From assembly GCA_910579215.1 (NCBI GenBank), contig CAJTTN010000006.1, positions 1 through 64,000 on the forward strand: a stretch of 64,000 bases of DNA, read 5' to 3'. Source of the DNA: an uncultured Anaeroplasmataceae bacterium. GTDB lineage: Bacteria; Bacillota_I; Bacilli_A; Acholeplasmatales; Anaeroplasmataceae. The stretch's first letter is position 1, and each line of letters starts with the position of its first letter. Below the pieces are notes generated by a model, which had not been told where the DNA came from, ran no database searches, and saw only the letters and a program-made list of their open reading frames with translations. Shown piece by piece: positions 16,842 to 27,009 of the stretch. A program made the position numbers and the translations under genes.

Positions 16842-18002
16842 ATGGAAGAAAAAGACGTTATTTTAGAAAATGAAAATGACGAACAGGTTTTAGACTTTGA
16901 CAAATATGATGTCATTTTAAAAGACGTAAATAAAGTATACCCTAATGGTTTTCATGCTGTATATGATTTTAATATTGAGATTGAAAAAGGAGAATTCATC
17001 GTATTAGCAGGTCCATCTGGTTGTGGAAAATCAACAACCTTAAGAATGGTTGCTGGTCTTGAAGAAATTTCTTCAGGAGATTTATATATCAACGGCAAGC
17101 GTGTAAATGACATGGCGCCAAAGGATAGAGACATCGCTATGGTTTTCCAAAACTATGCACTATATGCTCATATGACTGTATATCATAATATGGCTTTCTC
17201 TTTAACAATACGTAAAGTTGATCCAGTTGAGATTCATCAACGAGTTATGAAAGCTGCTGAAATTCTAGGATTAGTACCATATTTAAATAGAAAGCCTAAA
17301 GAATTATCTGGAGGACAAAGACAAAGAGTAGCTTGTGGACGTGCTATAGTACGTGATCCAGTAGTATTCTTATTGGACGAACCATTAAGTAATCTAGATG
17401 CTAAATTACGTGGTACAATGCGAAAAGAATTAATGCTATTGCATGATCGATTAAATTCAACATTCCTTTATGTTACGCATGATCAAATTGAGGCTTTGAC
17501 CTTAGCTTCAAGAATTGTAGTAATGAATGAGGGCTATGTACAGCAAATTGCCTCTCCTAAGGAAATGTTTGATAATCCAGAAAATTTGTTCGTAGCGGGT
17601 TTTATTGGAACTCCTCCTATGAACTTTGCAAATGGATTAATATCTACAGATGGTAAATATTTTGAGCATATATCTGGCTGTAAATTAAAGCTTACAAAGG
17701 CTCAAATGGAACTGTTGAAGGATTATGCTGGTAAAAAAGTGATAATGGCTTCTAGAAGTGAATACATTGCGATAGATGACGCATCCTTAAAGGAAAATCC
17801 CGATTCTACATTTGATTTAGAGGTAGATTACACAGAGTTCCTAGGAGCCTATACATTAATTTATGGATTCTACGGTGGAGAAAATGTAATAGCTAAGGTT
17901 TATGCTAGAAAGCCTTTAGGAGATGTTAAATCCATTAAAGCATGTTATGACATGAATAAAATTCATTTCTTTGATGTTGAAACTACAAATAGAATACGTT
18001 AA
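16842..18002 (+). CDS. Sugar ABC transporter ATP-binding protein (MsmK/UgpC type)
   Basis: Energises the importer. In the 386-residue protein the Walker A motif GPSGCGKST is at about 57-65, the signature LSGGQRQR and Walker B with DEPLSNLDAK follow, and the switch His is in VTHDQ. The C-terminal ~140 residues form the TOBE/MalK-like regulatory domain. A start after AAGGGGG is clear. An acidic 20-residue N-terminal extension precedes the usual start of the nucleotide-binding domain. Many Bacillota share one MsmK between importers; here it is dedicated to the cluster. Confidence 0.95.
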   Translation: MEEKDVILENENDEQVLDFDKYDVILKDVNKVYPNGFHAVYDFNIEIEKGEFIVLAGPSGCGKSTTLRMVAGLEEISSGDLYINGKRVNDMAPKDRDIAMVFQNYALYAHMTVYHNMAFSLTIRKVDPVEIHQRVMKAAEILGLVPYLNRKPKELSGGQRQRVACGRAIVRDPVVFLLDEPLSNLDAKLRGTMRKELMLLHDRLNSTFLYVTHDQIEALTLASRIVVMNEGYVQQIASPKEMFDNPENLFVAGFIGTPPMNFANGLISTDGKYFEHISGCKLKLTKAQMELLKDYAGKKVIMASRSEYIAIDDASLKENPDSTFDLEVDYTEFLGAYTLIYGFYGGENVIAKVYARKPLGDVKSIKACYDMNKIHFFDVETTNRIR

Positions 18003-18016
18003 GGAGGCCTTATACT

Positions 18017-18613
18017 ATGGAAGAAAAAGAATTAAAGAATGAAGCTACTTCTGTAAAAGAAGAGACTTCCTTAAAAGAAAATGAAAATAAATTTTTAAAG
18101 GTATTAAAGATGATTGGTCACTATTTAAAGGATGTATTTTTAAATTTTAAAGAATCCTTTAAATATAATAATATGAAATTACCTGCTTTGCTTATTGCAA
18201 TTCCAGGATTATTATTAGGATTTTTCTTGAATTTTCACTATAATGTTGTTGTTCAATTGACATTTCCATATTCTTTTGACTTCAGCGCTATAGTATTATT
18301 TGCTTTAATGCTAATTGGTATATTAAATATCTTCTCAGCAGTAACAATGTCAGGGAAGAAGAATAAAAAATCTGTTATTTTAGCAACGGTTATGTCTATA
18401 TTCATTGTAATCTTTGGACTATTATATTTATATGAAATTATATATTTTATTAGTTTGGTTTATAGTGGAGAATTAGCCTTTTCAGATTTTTCAATTGATT
18501 TAAATTATATTATGGCCTTTATTTCTGTAATTGGATCCATTGTATGCACTATTGCAGGGTGTATCTTAGGCTGGTTGCGTTATGATAGAGGCTATGTTGA
18601 GGTAGACAGATAA
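18017..18613 (+). CDS. Unrecognised four-helix membrane protein in the ABC cluster
   Basis: A 198-residue protein with a charged 50-residue cytoplasmic N-terminus and four predicted membrane helices (about 53-75, 87-110, 118-145, 163-190). AAGGAGG precedes the start. Its stop codon overlaps the next start (ATAATG), so translation is coupled. No family recognised. Confidence 0.7.
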   Translation: MEEKELKNEATSVKEETSLKENENKFLKVLKMIGHYLKDVFLNFKESFKYNNMKLPALLIAIPGLLLGFFLNFHYNVVVQLTFPYSFDFSAIVLFALMLIGILNIFSAVTMSGKKNKKSVILATVMSIFIVIFGLLYLYEIIYFISLVYSGELAFSDFSIDLNYIMAFISVIGSIVCTIAGCILGWLRYDRGYVEVDR

Positions 18614-19206
18614 TGAAAACACGAGGAAAACAAGATATAAAGGAAACAAATCCTTATAAGGTTGATAAGCTTTCTAGAATTCCATCTTGGCTAATAATCC
18701 TCGTCCTGAAATATTGGGCAGCTGCGGCTGCCGTTTTCTTTATGGCTGTAGGTGGAATTTCTATTGGGTTTGATTTTTCAACTGAGACCTTTGACGATCC
18801 TTATGCAGCTATGGCAAATAGTATAGTTTTAATTATAATGATTGGACTAGGCCTAGCTCTTGTGAATAATTATATTGTTCGACCAATTGTGCGAATGATG
18901 TATAGTCGTACAAATAATACAAGGCAGTATCATATGATAAATTTTAAAGGGTTTTTATCTTTTTTGGTTTCTTTAGCTTATTATATGCTACTTTCTTTAA
19001 TTATGTATTTTGTGATTAATTTATTAAGCTCTAAGGGCTTAATTTTAGATTTATTTGGTACTACTAAAGGGATAGGAATTGAACCATTTAGTTATGCGTT
19101 ATATTTCATTATTATAGATTATATTTTTGTTTACATTAAAAATTTAATTATTTATATGACAAAAAGAATTAGATATAAAAGGCAAATGGAAGGAGAACTT
19201 ATTTAA
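18613..19206 (+). CDS. Unrecognised membrane protein in the ABC cluster
   Basis: A 197-residue protein with about four or five hydrophobic segments (about 26-50, 68-88, 112-138, 155-185), basic N- and C-termini, and overlapping starts/stops with both neighbours (TAATG junctions). No family recognised. Tight coupling between the ABC ATPase and the polygalacturonase makes a link to pectin uptake likely. Confidence 0.7.
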   Translation: MKTRGKQDIKETNPYKVDKLSRIPSWLIILVLKYWAAAAAVFFMAVGGISIGFDFSTETFDDPYAAMANSIVLIIMIGLGLALVNNYIVRPIVRMMYSRTNNTRQYHMINFKGFLSFLVSLAYYMLLSLIMYFVINLLSSKGLILDLFGTTKGIGIEPFSYALYFIIIDYIFVYIKNLIIYMTKRIRYKRQMEGELI

Positions 19207-20756
19207 TGAAATTTCATGTTTTGTTTAAAAGCTCAACAAGTATAACATTAGAATTAGAAAATAAGGATATTTGCGAGACAAAGCCTTACAAATTATTTGT
19301 AAATCAAAAATTATATTTAGAGGACACAAAAAATGTTATAAGCATATTTTCGCTACAACCTCAGACTGCCTATACGTTGCTGTTAGATATGAATGGTGAT
19401 CAAGAGGAGCTAGTGGTTGTAACAGAAGAGGAATATGTTTGCTTAAATGTAAAGGATTTAGGTGCTACTGGAGATGGAAAAACTAATGATACAGCCCATA
19501 TTCAAGGTTGTATCTTATCTTGTCCGAACAAGGGGAGAGTATATTTTCCCAAGGGAGAATACTATACAGGTCCATTATTTTTGAAAAGCAATATAACCAT
19601 TGAATTAGCTGAGGGCGCTCATTTGATTGGCGATATCGACAGAAATCATTATCCTATATTACCAGGGATGACGTATACCTCTGATGAAAAGGATGAGTAT
19701 AATCTTGGATCTTGGGAAGGAAATCCAATTGATTGCTTTGCAAGTATCCTTACAGGAATCCATATTGAAAATGTAAATATCATAGGAGAAGGTTGTATTG
19801 ATGGGAATGCACAAAATTCGGATTGGTGGGTTAATGTAAGAGAAAAAAGATTGGCATGGAGACCAAGAGGATTATTTTTGAATCATTGTAAAAATGTTGT
19901 ATTACAGGGTGTTACTGTTACGAATACGCCTTCTTGGAATTTGCACCCATATTTTTCAGAGCATTTAAAATTTTTAGATTTAAAATTAATCAATCCTAAA
20001 AATTCGCCTAATACGGATGGATGTGATCCTGAATCCTGTAATCATGTTGACATTATAGGAGTACATTTCTCTGTTGGAGATGATTGCATTGCTATAAAGG
20101 CAGGCAAGATATTTATGGGAAGGAAATATAAAAAACCATCTGAAAATTTTATCATTCGAAATTGTTCTATGAATTATGGACATGGTGCGGTTGTGCTAGG
20201 AAGTGAGATGTCTGGGGGAATAAAAAATATAAAGGTTACACAATGCTTCTTCAATCAAACCGATCGAGGCTTAAGAATTAAGACGAGAAGAGGCAGAGGA
20301 AAAGATGCAATTATTGATGGCATTACTTTTGAAAACATTAAAATGAATGATGTTTTAACTCCTCTAGTAGTAAATATGTTCTATTATTGTGATCCTGATG
20401 GACATACAGAATATGTATATTCAAAGGATAAATTGCCAGTAGATGATCGTACTCCATATTTAGGAAAATTTGTGTTTAAGGATATTGAATGTGAGAATGT
20501 AAATGTGGCTGCTGGAACATTTTTTGGTTTGCCAGAACAGCCTATTGAAGCTATTCATTTAGAAAATATTATGTTCAACTATTCTAATAATCCTAAAGAG
20601 GGCTTGCCAGCAATGATGGATGGTTTAGAAAAGATGAGTGGAAGAGGATTGATTTTCAACTATGTTAAGAAGGTTGAATTGAAAAATATAGTATTTAACA
20701 ATTTTTCTAAACAGGAAGTAGAAAAAATATTTGTAGACCAATTTTCACGTAATTAA
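19206..20756 (+). CDS. Polygalacturonase-type glycoside hydrolase family 28
   Basis: Hydrolyses alpha-1,4-galacturonosyl linkages (or rhamnogalacturonan). The 516-residue protein has an N-terminal FN3-like domain (about 1-75) and then the GH28 beta-helix, which starts with VKDLGATGDGKTNDT. Catalytic and binding motifs are seen in order: NTDG, GDDCIAIK, GHG and RGLRIKT. There is no signal peptide, so it should act on imported oligosaccharides, probably as an exo-enzyme. It is translationally coupled to the upstream membrane protein and is followed by a terminator. Confidence 0.95.
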   Translation: MKFHVLFKSSTSITLELENKDICETKPYKLFVNQKLYLEDTKNVISIFSLQPQTAYTLLLDMNGDQEELVVVTEEEYVCLNVKDLGATGDGKTNDTAHIQGCILSCPNKGRVYFPKGEYYTGPLFLKSNITIELAEGAHLIGDIDRNHYPILPGMTYTSDEKDEYNLGSWEGNPIDCFASILTGIHIENVNIIGEGCIDGNAQNSDWWVNVREKRLAWRPRGLFLNHCKNVVLQGVTVTNTPSWNLHPYFSEHLKFLDLKLINPKNSPNTDGCDPESCNHVDIIGVHFSVGDDCIAIKAGKIFMGRKYKKPSENFIIRNCSMNYGHGAVVLGSEMSGGIKNIKVTQCFFNQTDRGLRIKTRRGRGKDAIIDGITFENIKMNDVLTPLVVNMFYYCDPDGHTEYVYSKDKLPVDDRTPYLGKFVFKDIECENVNVAAGTFFGLPEQPIEAIHLENIMFNYSNNPKEGLPAMMDGLEKMSGRGLIFNYVKKVELKNIVFNNFSKQEVEKIFVDQFSRN

Positions 20757-20764
20757 ATTTTTTG

Positions 20765-20797
20765 CTAAGAGAAATAAAAATTCTCTTAGTTTTTTTC
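20765..20797 (+). terminator. Terminator of the ABC/polygalacturonase operon
   Basis: CTAAGAGA (20765-20772) pairs with TCTCTTAG (20782-20789) and is followed by TTTTTTT. A TATAAT at 20818-20823 probably belongs to a new promoter for the GH43 genes; its -35 box is unclear. Confidence 0.8.
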
Positions 20798-20879
20798 TCT
20801 TTTTTTAATAAATATGGTATAATTAAGATACTTAAAAGAAAGGAAATTATTTCATAGATTGAAATAAAAATGAGTTGAT

Positions 20880-22355
20880 ATGAAATTTGAGAATCCAGTA
20901 ATTTTATCTGACTATAGCGATCCTGATGCTATAAGGTATAAGGACACCTACTATATGATTGCTTCTAGTTTTAATCACGTGCCTGGTGTTCCCGTTTTGA
21001 AAAGTAAGAATCTTGTGAATTGGAAGCTAATACACTATATATTTGATGAGCTTCCTTTCCCTAGGTATAATAAGGTTTGTCATGGAGACGGAGCATGGGC
21101 GCCTTCTTTACGTTATCATGATGGAGTATTTTATGCTATTATCCCCTTTCCAGATGAAGGTATTTATATTTCCTCCTGTAAAGACATTGAAAAAGGAGAT
21201 TGGTCACCCTTATGGTGCTTGATAGAAGCTAAAGGTATCATAGATCCTTGTCCTATATGGGATGAAGATAAGTGCTATTTAGTCGTTGGTTTTGCTAAAA
21301 GTAGAATAGGCTTTAATTCAATGCTAGGAGTATACGAAGTAACTTCAGATTTAAAGACAAAACTTACAGATTACAAGATAGTTTTTGATGGTCATTATAC
21401 ACAACCGACAATAGAAGGTCCTAAATTTTATAAAAGAAATAGCTTTTATTATATTATGGCTCCAGCTGGAAGTGTAAAGACTGGCTGGCAGGTATGCTTA
21501 AGAAGTAAAAATATATATGGGCCCTATGAAGAAAAAATTGTGATGATGCAAGGAGCATCAAAAACGAATGGACCTCATCAGGGAGCATTAATTGATATAA
21601 ATGAAAATCAGTTTGCCTTTCTACATTTTCAAGATATGAAGGCCTATGGTCGAGTAGTACATCTTCAACCTGTAGAGTGGATAGAGGATTGGCCTATATG
21701 TGGAAAGATTGGAGATCCGTTATTGCCAGGAATTCCTTATGAGGAATGTGATTACTTGATAGATTTAGAATCCAACTATTCTATTCCAGTATCTGATGAA
21801 TTTGATAGTGACGAATTGTCTTTAATTTGGCAAACTCCAGCAAATAAAACGGGACATTGGTATGATTTGAAAGATGGTATAACCCTACATTGCGTATATG
21901 CAGATGAGGCAGCCTATAAGGCTCTTAATTTAACTCCAAATCTATTTCTAACAAAGCTTGCATTACCTTCCTTTACGGTTCACACCTTATGTCATTTACA
22001 TCTAGAAAAGGATGGGGATGAAGTAGGCTTATGTTATATGGGTAGTTTATATGCTTATGTATGTGTGAAAAGAATTCATAATCAAACCTATATTCAAATT
22101 CGACAAGGTAAATTTAAGCAAGAAGAGGACGTAATTTTGTTTGAACAGCCATATGGTAAATCGGAAATTGAATTTTTTATGGAATATATTGGTCCTGAAA
22201 GCTATCGTCTAGGTTATAATGAGGAAGTCTATCATGAAGTGTTTACAGCTACTCCTGGTAGATGGATTGGTGGTAAATATGGTATTTATGCTAAGGGAAA
22301 AGAATCAGAAGGAATGGCCACATTTAAATATTTTAGAGTTGACGAAATAAAATAA
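20880..22355 (+). CDS. GH43 glycosidase (xylosidase/arabinofuranosidase type)
   Basis: A 491-residue protein with the GH43 five-bladed propeller in the first ~300 residues: catalytic base in SDPDAIR (D14), the pKa-modulating Asp in IIDPCPIW and the catalytic acid in TIEGPKFYKRN. The remaining ~190 residues form the beta-sandwich (GH43_C2-like) typical of beta-xylosidases. No signal peptide. It starts a second transcription unit with the next two genes and should remove neutral side chains (xylose or arabinose) from imported fragments; exact specificity cannot be read from sequence. Confidence 0.92.
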   Translation: MKFENPVILSDYSDPDAIRYKDTYYMIASSFNHVPGVPVLKSKNLVNWKLIHYIFDELPFPRYNKVCHGDGAWAPSLRYHDGVFYAIIPFPDEGIYISSCKDIEKGDWSPLWCLIEAKGIIDPCPIWDEDKCYLVVGFAKSRIGFNSMLGVYEVTSDLKTKLTDYKIVFDGHYTQPTIEGPKFYKRNSFYYIMAPAGSVKTGWQVCLRSKNIYGPYEEKIVMMQGASKTNGPHQGALIDINENQFAFLHFQDMKAYGRVVHLQPVEWIEDWPICGKIGDPLLPGIPYEECDYLIDLESNYSIPVSDEFDSDELSLIWQTPANKTGHWYDLKDGITLHCVYADEAAYKALNLTPNLFLTKLALPSFTVHTLCHLHLEKDGDEVGLCYMGSLYAYVCVKRIHNQTYIQIRQGKFKQEEDVILFEQPYGKSEIEFFMEYIGPESYRLGYNEEVYHEVFTATPGRWIGGKYGIYAKGKESEGMATFKYFRVDEIK

Positions 22356-22412
22356 TAAAAATATAAAATGAGGGTCTAGGTTACCTATTTCTACCAAAGA
22401 GGGGAAGATACT

Positions 22413-24236
22413 ATGAAGAAAGAGTTTATTCAAAACTTTGATGTTTTTCATGAAAGAATGGATATTGAAAATCCATTAACGATTGGTAACGGAAATTTTG
22501 CATTTACATCAGATGTAACGGGGCTTCAAACCTTTTATGAACAATACAATTCTATTCCATTAGGTACTATGACGAATTTCATATGGGCAAAGCAGAAGGG
22601 GACTGGAAAATATCCTTTCCAGGAATATTATAAGGCTTCCACTCATAAGCCAGTTTACTATATGACAGATGTTCAGGCTTTGACCTATGATAACTATCGC
22701 GATGATTGGTTTAAATTTGATTTGTTTAAATTGGTTTTTCTCTATAAGGGAAAAAAACTAAAGTATGATCATATTTCAAATGTAAAACAGCAGCTTAGCA
22801 TTTATGATGGTATGATTTATACATCCTTTACTTACGAAAATGCCCTTGTCAATGTGATAACTAAGATTCCTCAATCTCATAATGTGCTTCATATAATGAT
22901 TAAAACGACTCTAAAGGATTTACAAATCAAATTATTTTTTCTAATTCCATCCTCATCTTTGAAAGGCTACTCTTTAAAGGAAGATAAGTATGCTTTAAAT
23001 GGAAACACAATTCGTAGAAAATGTGAGGTTGTAGATTATACACTTTATTTTAATACGAATATGAAGCATAAGGACTTATGCTTTGATTGTTTAGCTGATG
23101 CTTATCTTTCAATTAGCCTAGATAATGATTTTTCAGATGATAATCTTTTGCATACGTATTTTACTACCGCAAAAGAAATAGATACAATGGATGAAGAATT
23201 GAATCGTAGGATGGTTTTATCCTTATATTTAATGAAAGTGAATACCTTAGGTATATATCCACCTGCAGAGACAGGATTGACGTGTAATTCATGGTATGGG
23301 AAATTTCATCTAGAAATGCATTTATGGCACCATTTAGGAATTATTCGCTTTGGATTATATGATTATGTAATTCCTTCTATTCGATGGTATCTTTCTTTAT
23401 TAGAAACCTCTAGACAGCGTGCACTAGAACAAGGCTATAGTGGTATTCGTTTTCCTAAAATGACAGATCCCAGAGGAAGGGACACACCCTCCAATATAGG
23501 ATGTCTATTGATTTGGCAAATGCCGCACTTGTTTGTTATGCTAGAGGAAATCATGAAGCAATCTCCTAAGGCTATTTGTCTTAAGGATTATTTTCCTTTA
23601 TTGATAGGACTTATAGATTTTATGAGTAGCTTTTATTACTGGAAGGATGGGTCTTACCATTTAGATACTCCTATGATACCTGCAAATGAAAATGTAGAAT
23701 ATTTTTGTGACACCCCAATTTTTGAAGAATGCTATACGATACATGCATTTACAATATTCCTACGTTGGGTAAAAGAATATCAAATTCCTTATGATATGAC
23801 TAGACTTCAAGACATTATAGAGCATTGTGCGCCTTTAGAAGTTCATGATGGATGTTATGAGGCATTTTTGGGCTGTAGGGATACCTATACGAAATATAAA
23901 TATGATCACCCAATGATGATAGGGATGTATTCTTATTTTAAAAGTAGCTTAGTTAAACCACAGCTTATTAAAAATACTTTGAATAAAATATTAAGCTGTT
24001 GGTCATTAGAGGATACATGGGGTTGGGATTTTCCGATGCTCGCTATGACAGCATATCGTCTAGGAGATAAAAGCTTAGCTATAAGCATTTTGAAAATGAA
24101 GGCATTAAAAAATGAATATTTAAAAAATGGGCATAATCCTCAATATCCCAAAAAGGATTTACCTATTTATTTACCAGGAAATGGTGCCTTACTTTTGGCA
24201 ATATCCCATATATATGAGGTGAAAAATGAAAGTTAA
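22413..24236 (+). CDS. Uncharacterised (alpha/alpha)6-type putative glycosidase
   Basis: A 607-residue cytoplasmic protein. The N-terminal ~250 residues look like a beta-sandwich, and the C-terminal part resembles six-hairpin (alpha/alpha)6 enzymes, with conserved-looking stretches WYGKFHLEMHLWHH, GIRFPKMTDPRGRDTPSN and GCLLIWQMPHL. Similar proteins accompany plant-polysaccharide loci in gut bacteria, but I cannot assign a GH family with confidence. It sits between two GH43 genes and overlaps the next by 11 bases, so it probably acts on the same oligosaccharide. GAGGGGAAG lies upstream of the ATG. Confidence 0.75.
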   Translation: MKKEFIQNFDVFHERMDIENPLTIGNGNFAFTSDVTGLQTFYEQYNSIPLGTMTNFIWAKQKGTGKYPFQEYYKASTHKPVYYMTDVQALTYDNYRDDWFKFDLFKLVFLYKGKKLKYDHISNVKQQLSIYDGMIYTSFTYENALVNVITKIPQSHNVLHIMIKTTLKDLQIKLFFLIPSSSLKGYSLKEDKYALNGNTIRRKCEVVDYTLYFNTNMKHKDLCFDCLADAYLSISLDNDFSDDNLLHTYFTTAKEIDTMDEELNRRMVLSLYLMKVNTLGIYPPAETGLTCNSWYGKFHLEMHLWHHLGIIRFGLYDYVIPSIRWYLSLLETSRQRALEQGYSGIRFPKMTDPRGRDTPSNIGCLLIWQMPHLFVMLEEIMKQSPKAICLKDYFPLLIGLIDFMSSFYYWKDGSYHLDTPMIPANENVEYFCDTPIFEECYTIHAFTIFLRWVKEYQIPYDMTRLQDIIEHCAPLEVHDGCYEAFLGCRDTYTKYKYDHPMMIGMYSYFKSSLVKPQLIKNTLNKILSCWSLEDTWGWDFPMLAMTAYRLGDKSLAISILKMKALKNEYLKNGHNPQYPKKDLPIYLPGNGALLLAISHIYEVKNES

Positions 24237-25779
24237 AAATCCTATTCTTACAGGGTTTAATCCTGATCCTGCCATATGTAGGGCAGGAAATACATATTAT
24301 ATAGCAACCTCAACCTTTGAGGTGTATCCAGGTATTTGTATACATGAGTCAAAGGATTTAGTAAATTGGAAATTGGTTGCACACCCTTTAAAAACATTAC
24401 AAATTGATATGACAAATAATCCACCCTCCTCAGGGGTTTGGGCACCTGATTTAACGTTTAGAAACGGAATGTTTTATATAGTATTTTCCAATGTGGAGAC
24501 CTTTAGTAAAGGACCTATCAAGGATTGCTATAATTATTTAATTTCCTCCCACTCTATAAAAGGACCATGGAGTAGACCAGTCTTTATAAATGCTAGTGGT
24601 TTTGATGCTTCCTTATTTCACGATGAGGATGGGAAATCTTATTTTGTAAATATGGAATGGGATTATCGGGGAATAAAAGGGAGTCCCTGTTTTACAGGAA
24701 TATTGGTTCAAGAAATTGATTTAAAAACTGCTACCCTTATAGGTAAGGCTCATAAAATTTTTTCTGGAACTAAGCGAGGATTTGTAGAAGGACCTCATAT
24801 ATATAAGAGGAATGATTATTATTATCTTTTTTGTGCAGAGGGTGGAACAGGCTATAATCATGCAGAGAGTGTATCTCGCTCTAAGCTTATATATGGTCCC
24901 TATGAGCTTCATCCTAATGAGCTAATTCTTAGTTCTAAAGATACAGATGCATATTTGCAACGTGCAGGACATGCCTCTTTAGTAAATGGGAAAGAGGATG
25001 GATGGTTCATTGCACACTTATGTAGTAGACCTATAGATCAAAAGTGTATTTTAGGTAGAGAAACAGCTCTTCAAAATATTATTTGGAAAGAAGATTGGCC
25101 CTATCTTGCGCATGGGAGTATAGTTCCTAGAGACTATTATGAAGTAAATAAGGAAGTAGAAGTAATGGATTTCAATCAAGATATAACTTATGATTTCTTA
25201 TCAGAGCGTTTTGATCTTGATTTTCAAACTTTACGAATTGATATGAGTTCCTATGTAAAAAAGACGAGAAATGCGATAACTCTAATTGGAAAACAATCCT
25301 TCAATTCAAACTATCTTCAAAATACTTGGCAAAGAAGACAGCAGCATTTCAATTGTGAATTTGGCTGTAGAGTTTCCTTTGAACCATCCTATTTTGGTCA
25401 TATGGCTGGATTAATCTATCGATATCAGGAAGGAGATTTCTATCTTTTATACTCTACCTATGATGAGGAAAAGGGTCAAGTATTACGCCTCCATGCAGAG
25501 CATGAGTTTCAGCCAGAATATTTTAAGGAAAGTATACTTCCCTATAAAGGAGATATTTCTCTTAAAATTAGGGTGCATGGTAAGGATGCTCAATTCTATT
25601 ATGCCTTAGACCAAGAGAAGTTTTACCCCTTTGGTCCAGTTTTAGACGCTACGAAGTTGAGTGACCAATTTGTAACACATGGAGGCTTTACAGGAGCATT
25701 CTTTGGCTTATATGCATCAGATTCTTTATATGCATGCAAGGAAGCTACATTTTCAAAAGTTTATTATAAGAAGTTATAG
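24226..25779 (+). CDS. GH43 beta-xylosidase/arabinofuranosidase
   Basis: A 517-residue GH43 enzyme. The catalytic base is in GFNPDPAIC, the middle Asp in FDASLFHDEDG and the acid in FVEGPHIYKRN. A C-terminal beta-sandwich (about 320-517) is complete. This layout is that of XynB-like enzymes that act on xylo-oligosaccharides and arabinosides. No signal peptide. It overlaps the preceding gene by 11 bases and is followed by a strong terminator. Confidence 0.94.
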   Translation: MKVKNPILTGFNPDPAICRAGNTYYIATSTFEVYPGICIHESKDLVNWKLVAHPLKTLQIDMTNNPPSSGVWAPDLTFRNGMFYIVFSNVETFSKGPIKDCYNYLISSHSIKGPWSRPVFINASGFDASLFHDEDGKSYFVNMEWDYRGIKGSPCFTGILVQEIDLKTATLIGKAHKIFSGTKRGFVEGPHIYKRNDYYYLFCAEGGTGYNHAESVSRSKLIYGPYELHPNELILSSKDTDAYLQRAGHASLVNGKEDGWFIAHLCSRPIDQKCILGRETALQNIIWKEDWPYLAHGSIVPRDYYEVNKEVEVMDFNQDITYDFLSERFDLDFQTLRIDMSSYVKKTRNAITLIGKQSFNSNYLQNTWQRRQQHFNCEFGCRVSFEPSYFGHMAGLIYRYQEGDFYLLYSTYDEEKGQVLRLHAEHEFQPEYFKESILPYKGDISLKIRVHGKDAQFYYALDQEKFYPFGPVLDATKLSDQFVTHGGFTGAFFGLYASDSLYACKEATFSKVYYKKL

Positions 25780-25789
25780 ACTATTTTTC

Positions 25790-25825
25790 AAAGTAAATCC
25801 CTTAATAAAGGATTTGCTTTTTCTT
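25790..25825 (+). terminator. Terminator after the GH43 unit
   Basis: AAAGTAAATCC (25790-25800) pairs with GGATTTGCTTT (25810-25820), one G-U pair, followed by a T-rich tract. Confidence 0.8.
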
Positions 25826-25939
25826 TGTTTAAAACCATTTTTTTCTAGTTATTTTTTTTCATTTGTGATATAATTCTTATGAATTATTATAATAACATAA
25901 TTCAAGGTCAAAAATAATACTAAAGAGGTGAGCTAAAAA

Positions 25940-26389
25940 ATGCATATTTCTATAGGATGTGATCATTCGGCGTTAGAGCTAAAAGCTGCAATAAAGGAAT
26001 ATCTTGAAAGCCTTGGTCATGAAGTAAAGGATTATGGAACCTTTTCAAAGGATAGCTGTGATTACGTTGATTTTGGCATTAAGGTGGCAGAAGACATAAA
26101 AAATGGCAGAGCTGAAAAAGGAATTCTTGTATGCTATACAGGGATTGGTATGTCTATCATTGCTAATAAAGTCAAAGGTGTTAGGTGTGCTTTAGTGAAT
26201 TCTTTGGAAGCTGCTATTCTTACACGTGAGCATAATGATTCTAATTGCTTAGCCCTATCTGCTAAATTCACACCTGTTCCCAATGCGTTAGAAATTGTTA
26301 AGGCATGGCTGGAAACGTCATTTTCTAATGGAGAAAGGCACACCAGAAGAGTAGAGAAAATTAAAGAATATGAGGAGGGACAGCTATGA
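25940..26389 (+). CDS. rpiB: Ribose-5-phosphate isomerase B
   Basis: Interconverts ribose 5-phosphate and ribulose 5-phosphate. The 149-residue protein has [10 protein letters not shown] at the N-terminus, the catalytic Cys65 in CYTGIGMSI and the His in [18 protein letters not shown] lies before the ATG, and TATAAT at 25869-25874 is a plausible -10 box. It overlaps upp by 4 bases and heads the operon that leads into ATP synthase, an arrangement seen in other Bacillota. Confidence 0.95.
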   Translation: MHISIGCDHSALELKAAIKEYLESLGHEVKDYGTFSKDSCDYVDFGIKVAEDIKNGRAEKGILVCYTGIGMSIIANKVKGVRCALVNSLEAAILTREHNDSNCLALSAKFTPVPNALEIVKAWLETSFSNGERHTRRVEKIKEYEEGQL

Positions 26390-27009
26390 GTTTTATTTTA
26401 TTAGATCATCCGTTGATTAAGCATAAGCTAACATTAATCCGTAACAAGGATACTAAGATGAAGGATTTCTATCAAAATGTAGAAGAAATTGCAGGACTTA
26501 TGGCTTATGAAATAACTAGAAATTTCCCCCTAAAGGAAGTTGAGATTAGCACTCCAATTTGTTCAACGGTACAGCATGAATTAGCATTAGATGTGGTAAT
26601 AGTACCTATATTAAGAGCAGGGTTAGGAATGGTAGAGGGAATTCGTCGTATGGTTCCAACAGCAAAGGTAGGCTTTATAGGCTTGTATCGTAATGAAGAA
26701 ACCTTGGAGCCATGTGAATATTATGCTAAATTTCCAGAGACCATAACAAAGTCTATTGTATTAGTTGTAGATCCTATGCTTGCAACTGGGGGAAGTGCTT
26801 CGGCTGCAATTTCTATGCTGAAAATGAGAGGCTGTAAGGATATTCGCTATATAGGTTTAGTTGGAGCTCCAGAGGGAGTAGAGCTACTTCAAAAAAAGCA
26901 TCCCGATGTAGACATCTATTTAGCAGCATTAGATAAAAAGTTAAACGAAAATGGCTATATTGTCCCTGGCTTGGGAGATTGTGGAGATCGTTTGTTTGGT
27001 ACAAAATAA
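26386..27009 (+). CDS. upp: Uracil phosphoribosyltransferase
   Basis: Salvages uracil with PRPP to UMP. The 207-residue protein has the PRPP-binding loop [12 protein letters not shown], the [10 protein letters not shown] segment and a C-terminal uracil-binding region ending [14 protein letters not shown]. It overlaps rpiB (ATGA type) and the next gene (TAATG), so it is translationally coupled to both. Confidence 0.97.
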   Translation: MSFILLDHPLIKHKLTLIRNKDTKMKDFYQNVEEIAGLMAYEITRNFPLKEVEISTPICSTVQHELALDVVIVPILRAGLGMVEGIRRMVPTAKVGFIGLYRNEETLEPCEYYAKFPETITKSIVLVVDPMLATGGSASAAISMLKMRGCKDIRYIGLVGAPEGVELLQKKHPDVDIYLAALDKKLNENGYIVPGLGDCGDRLFGTK

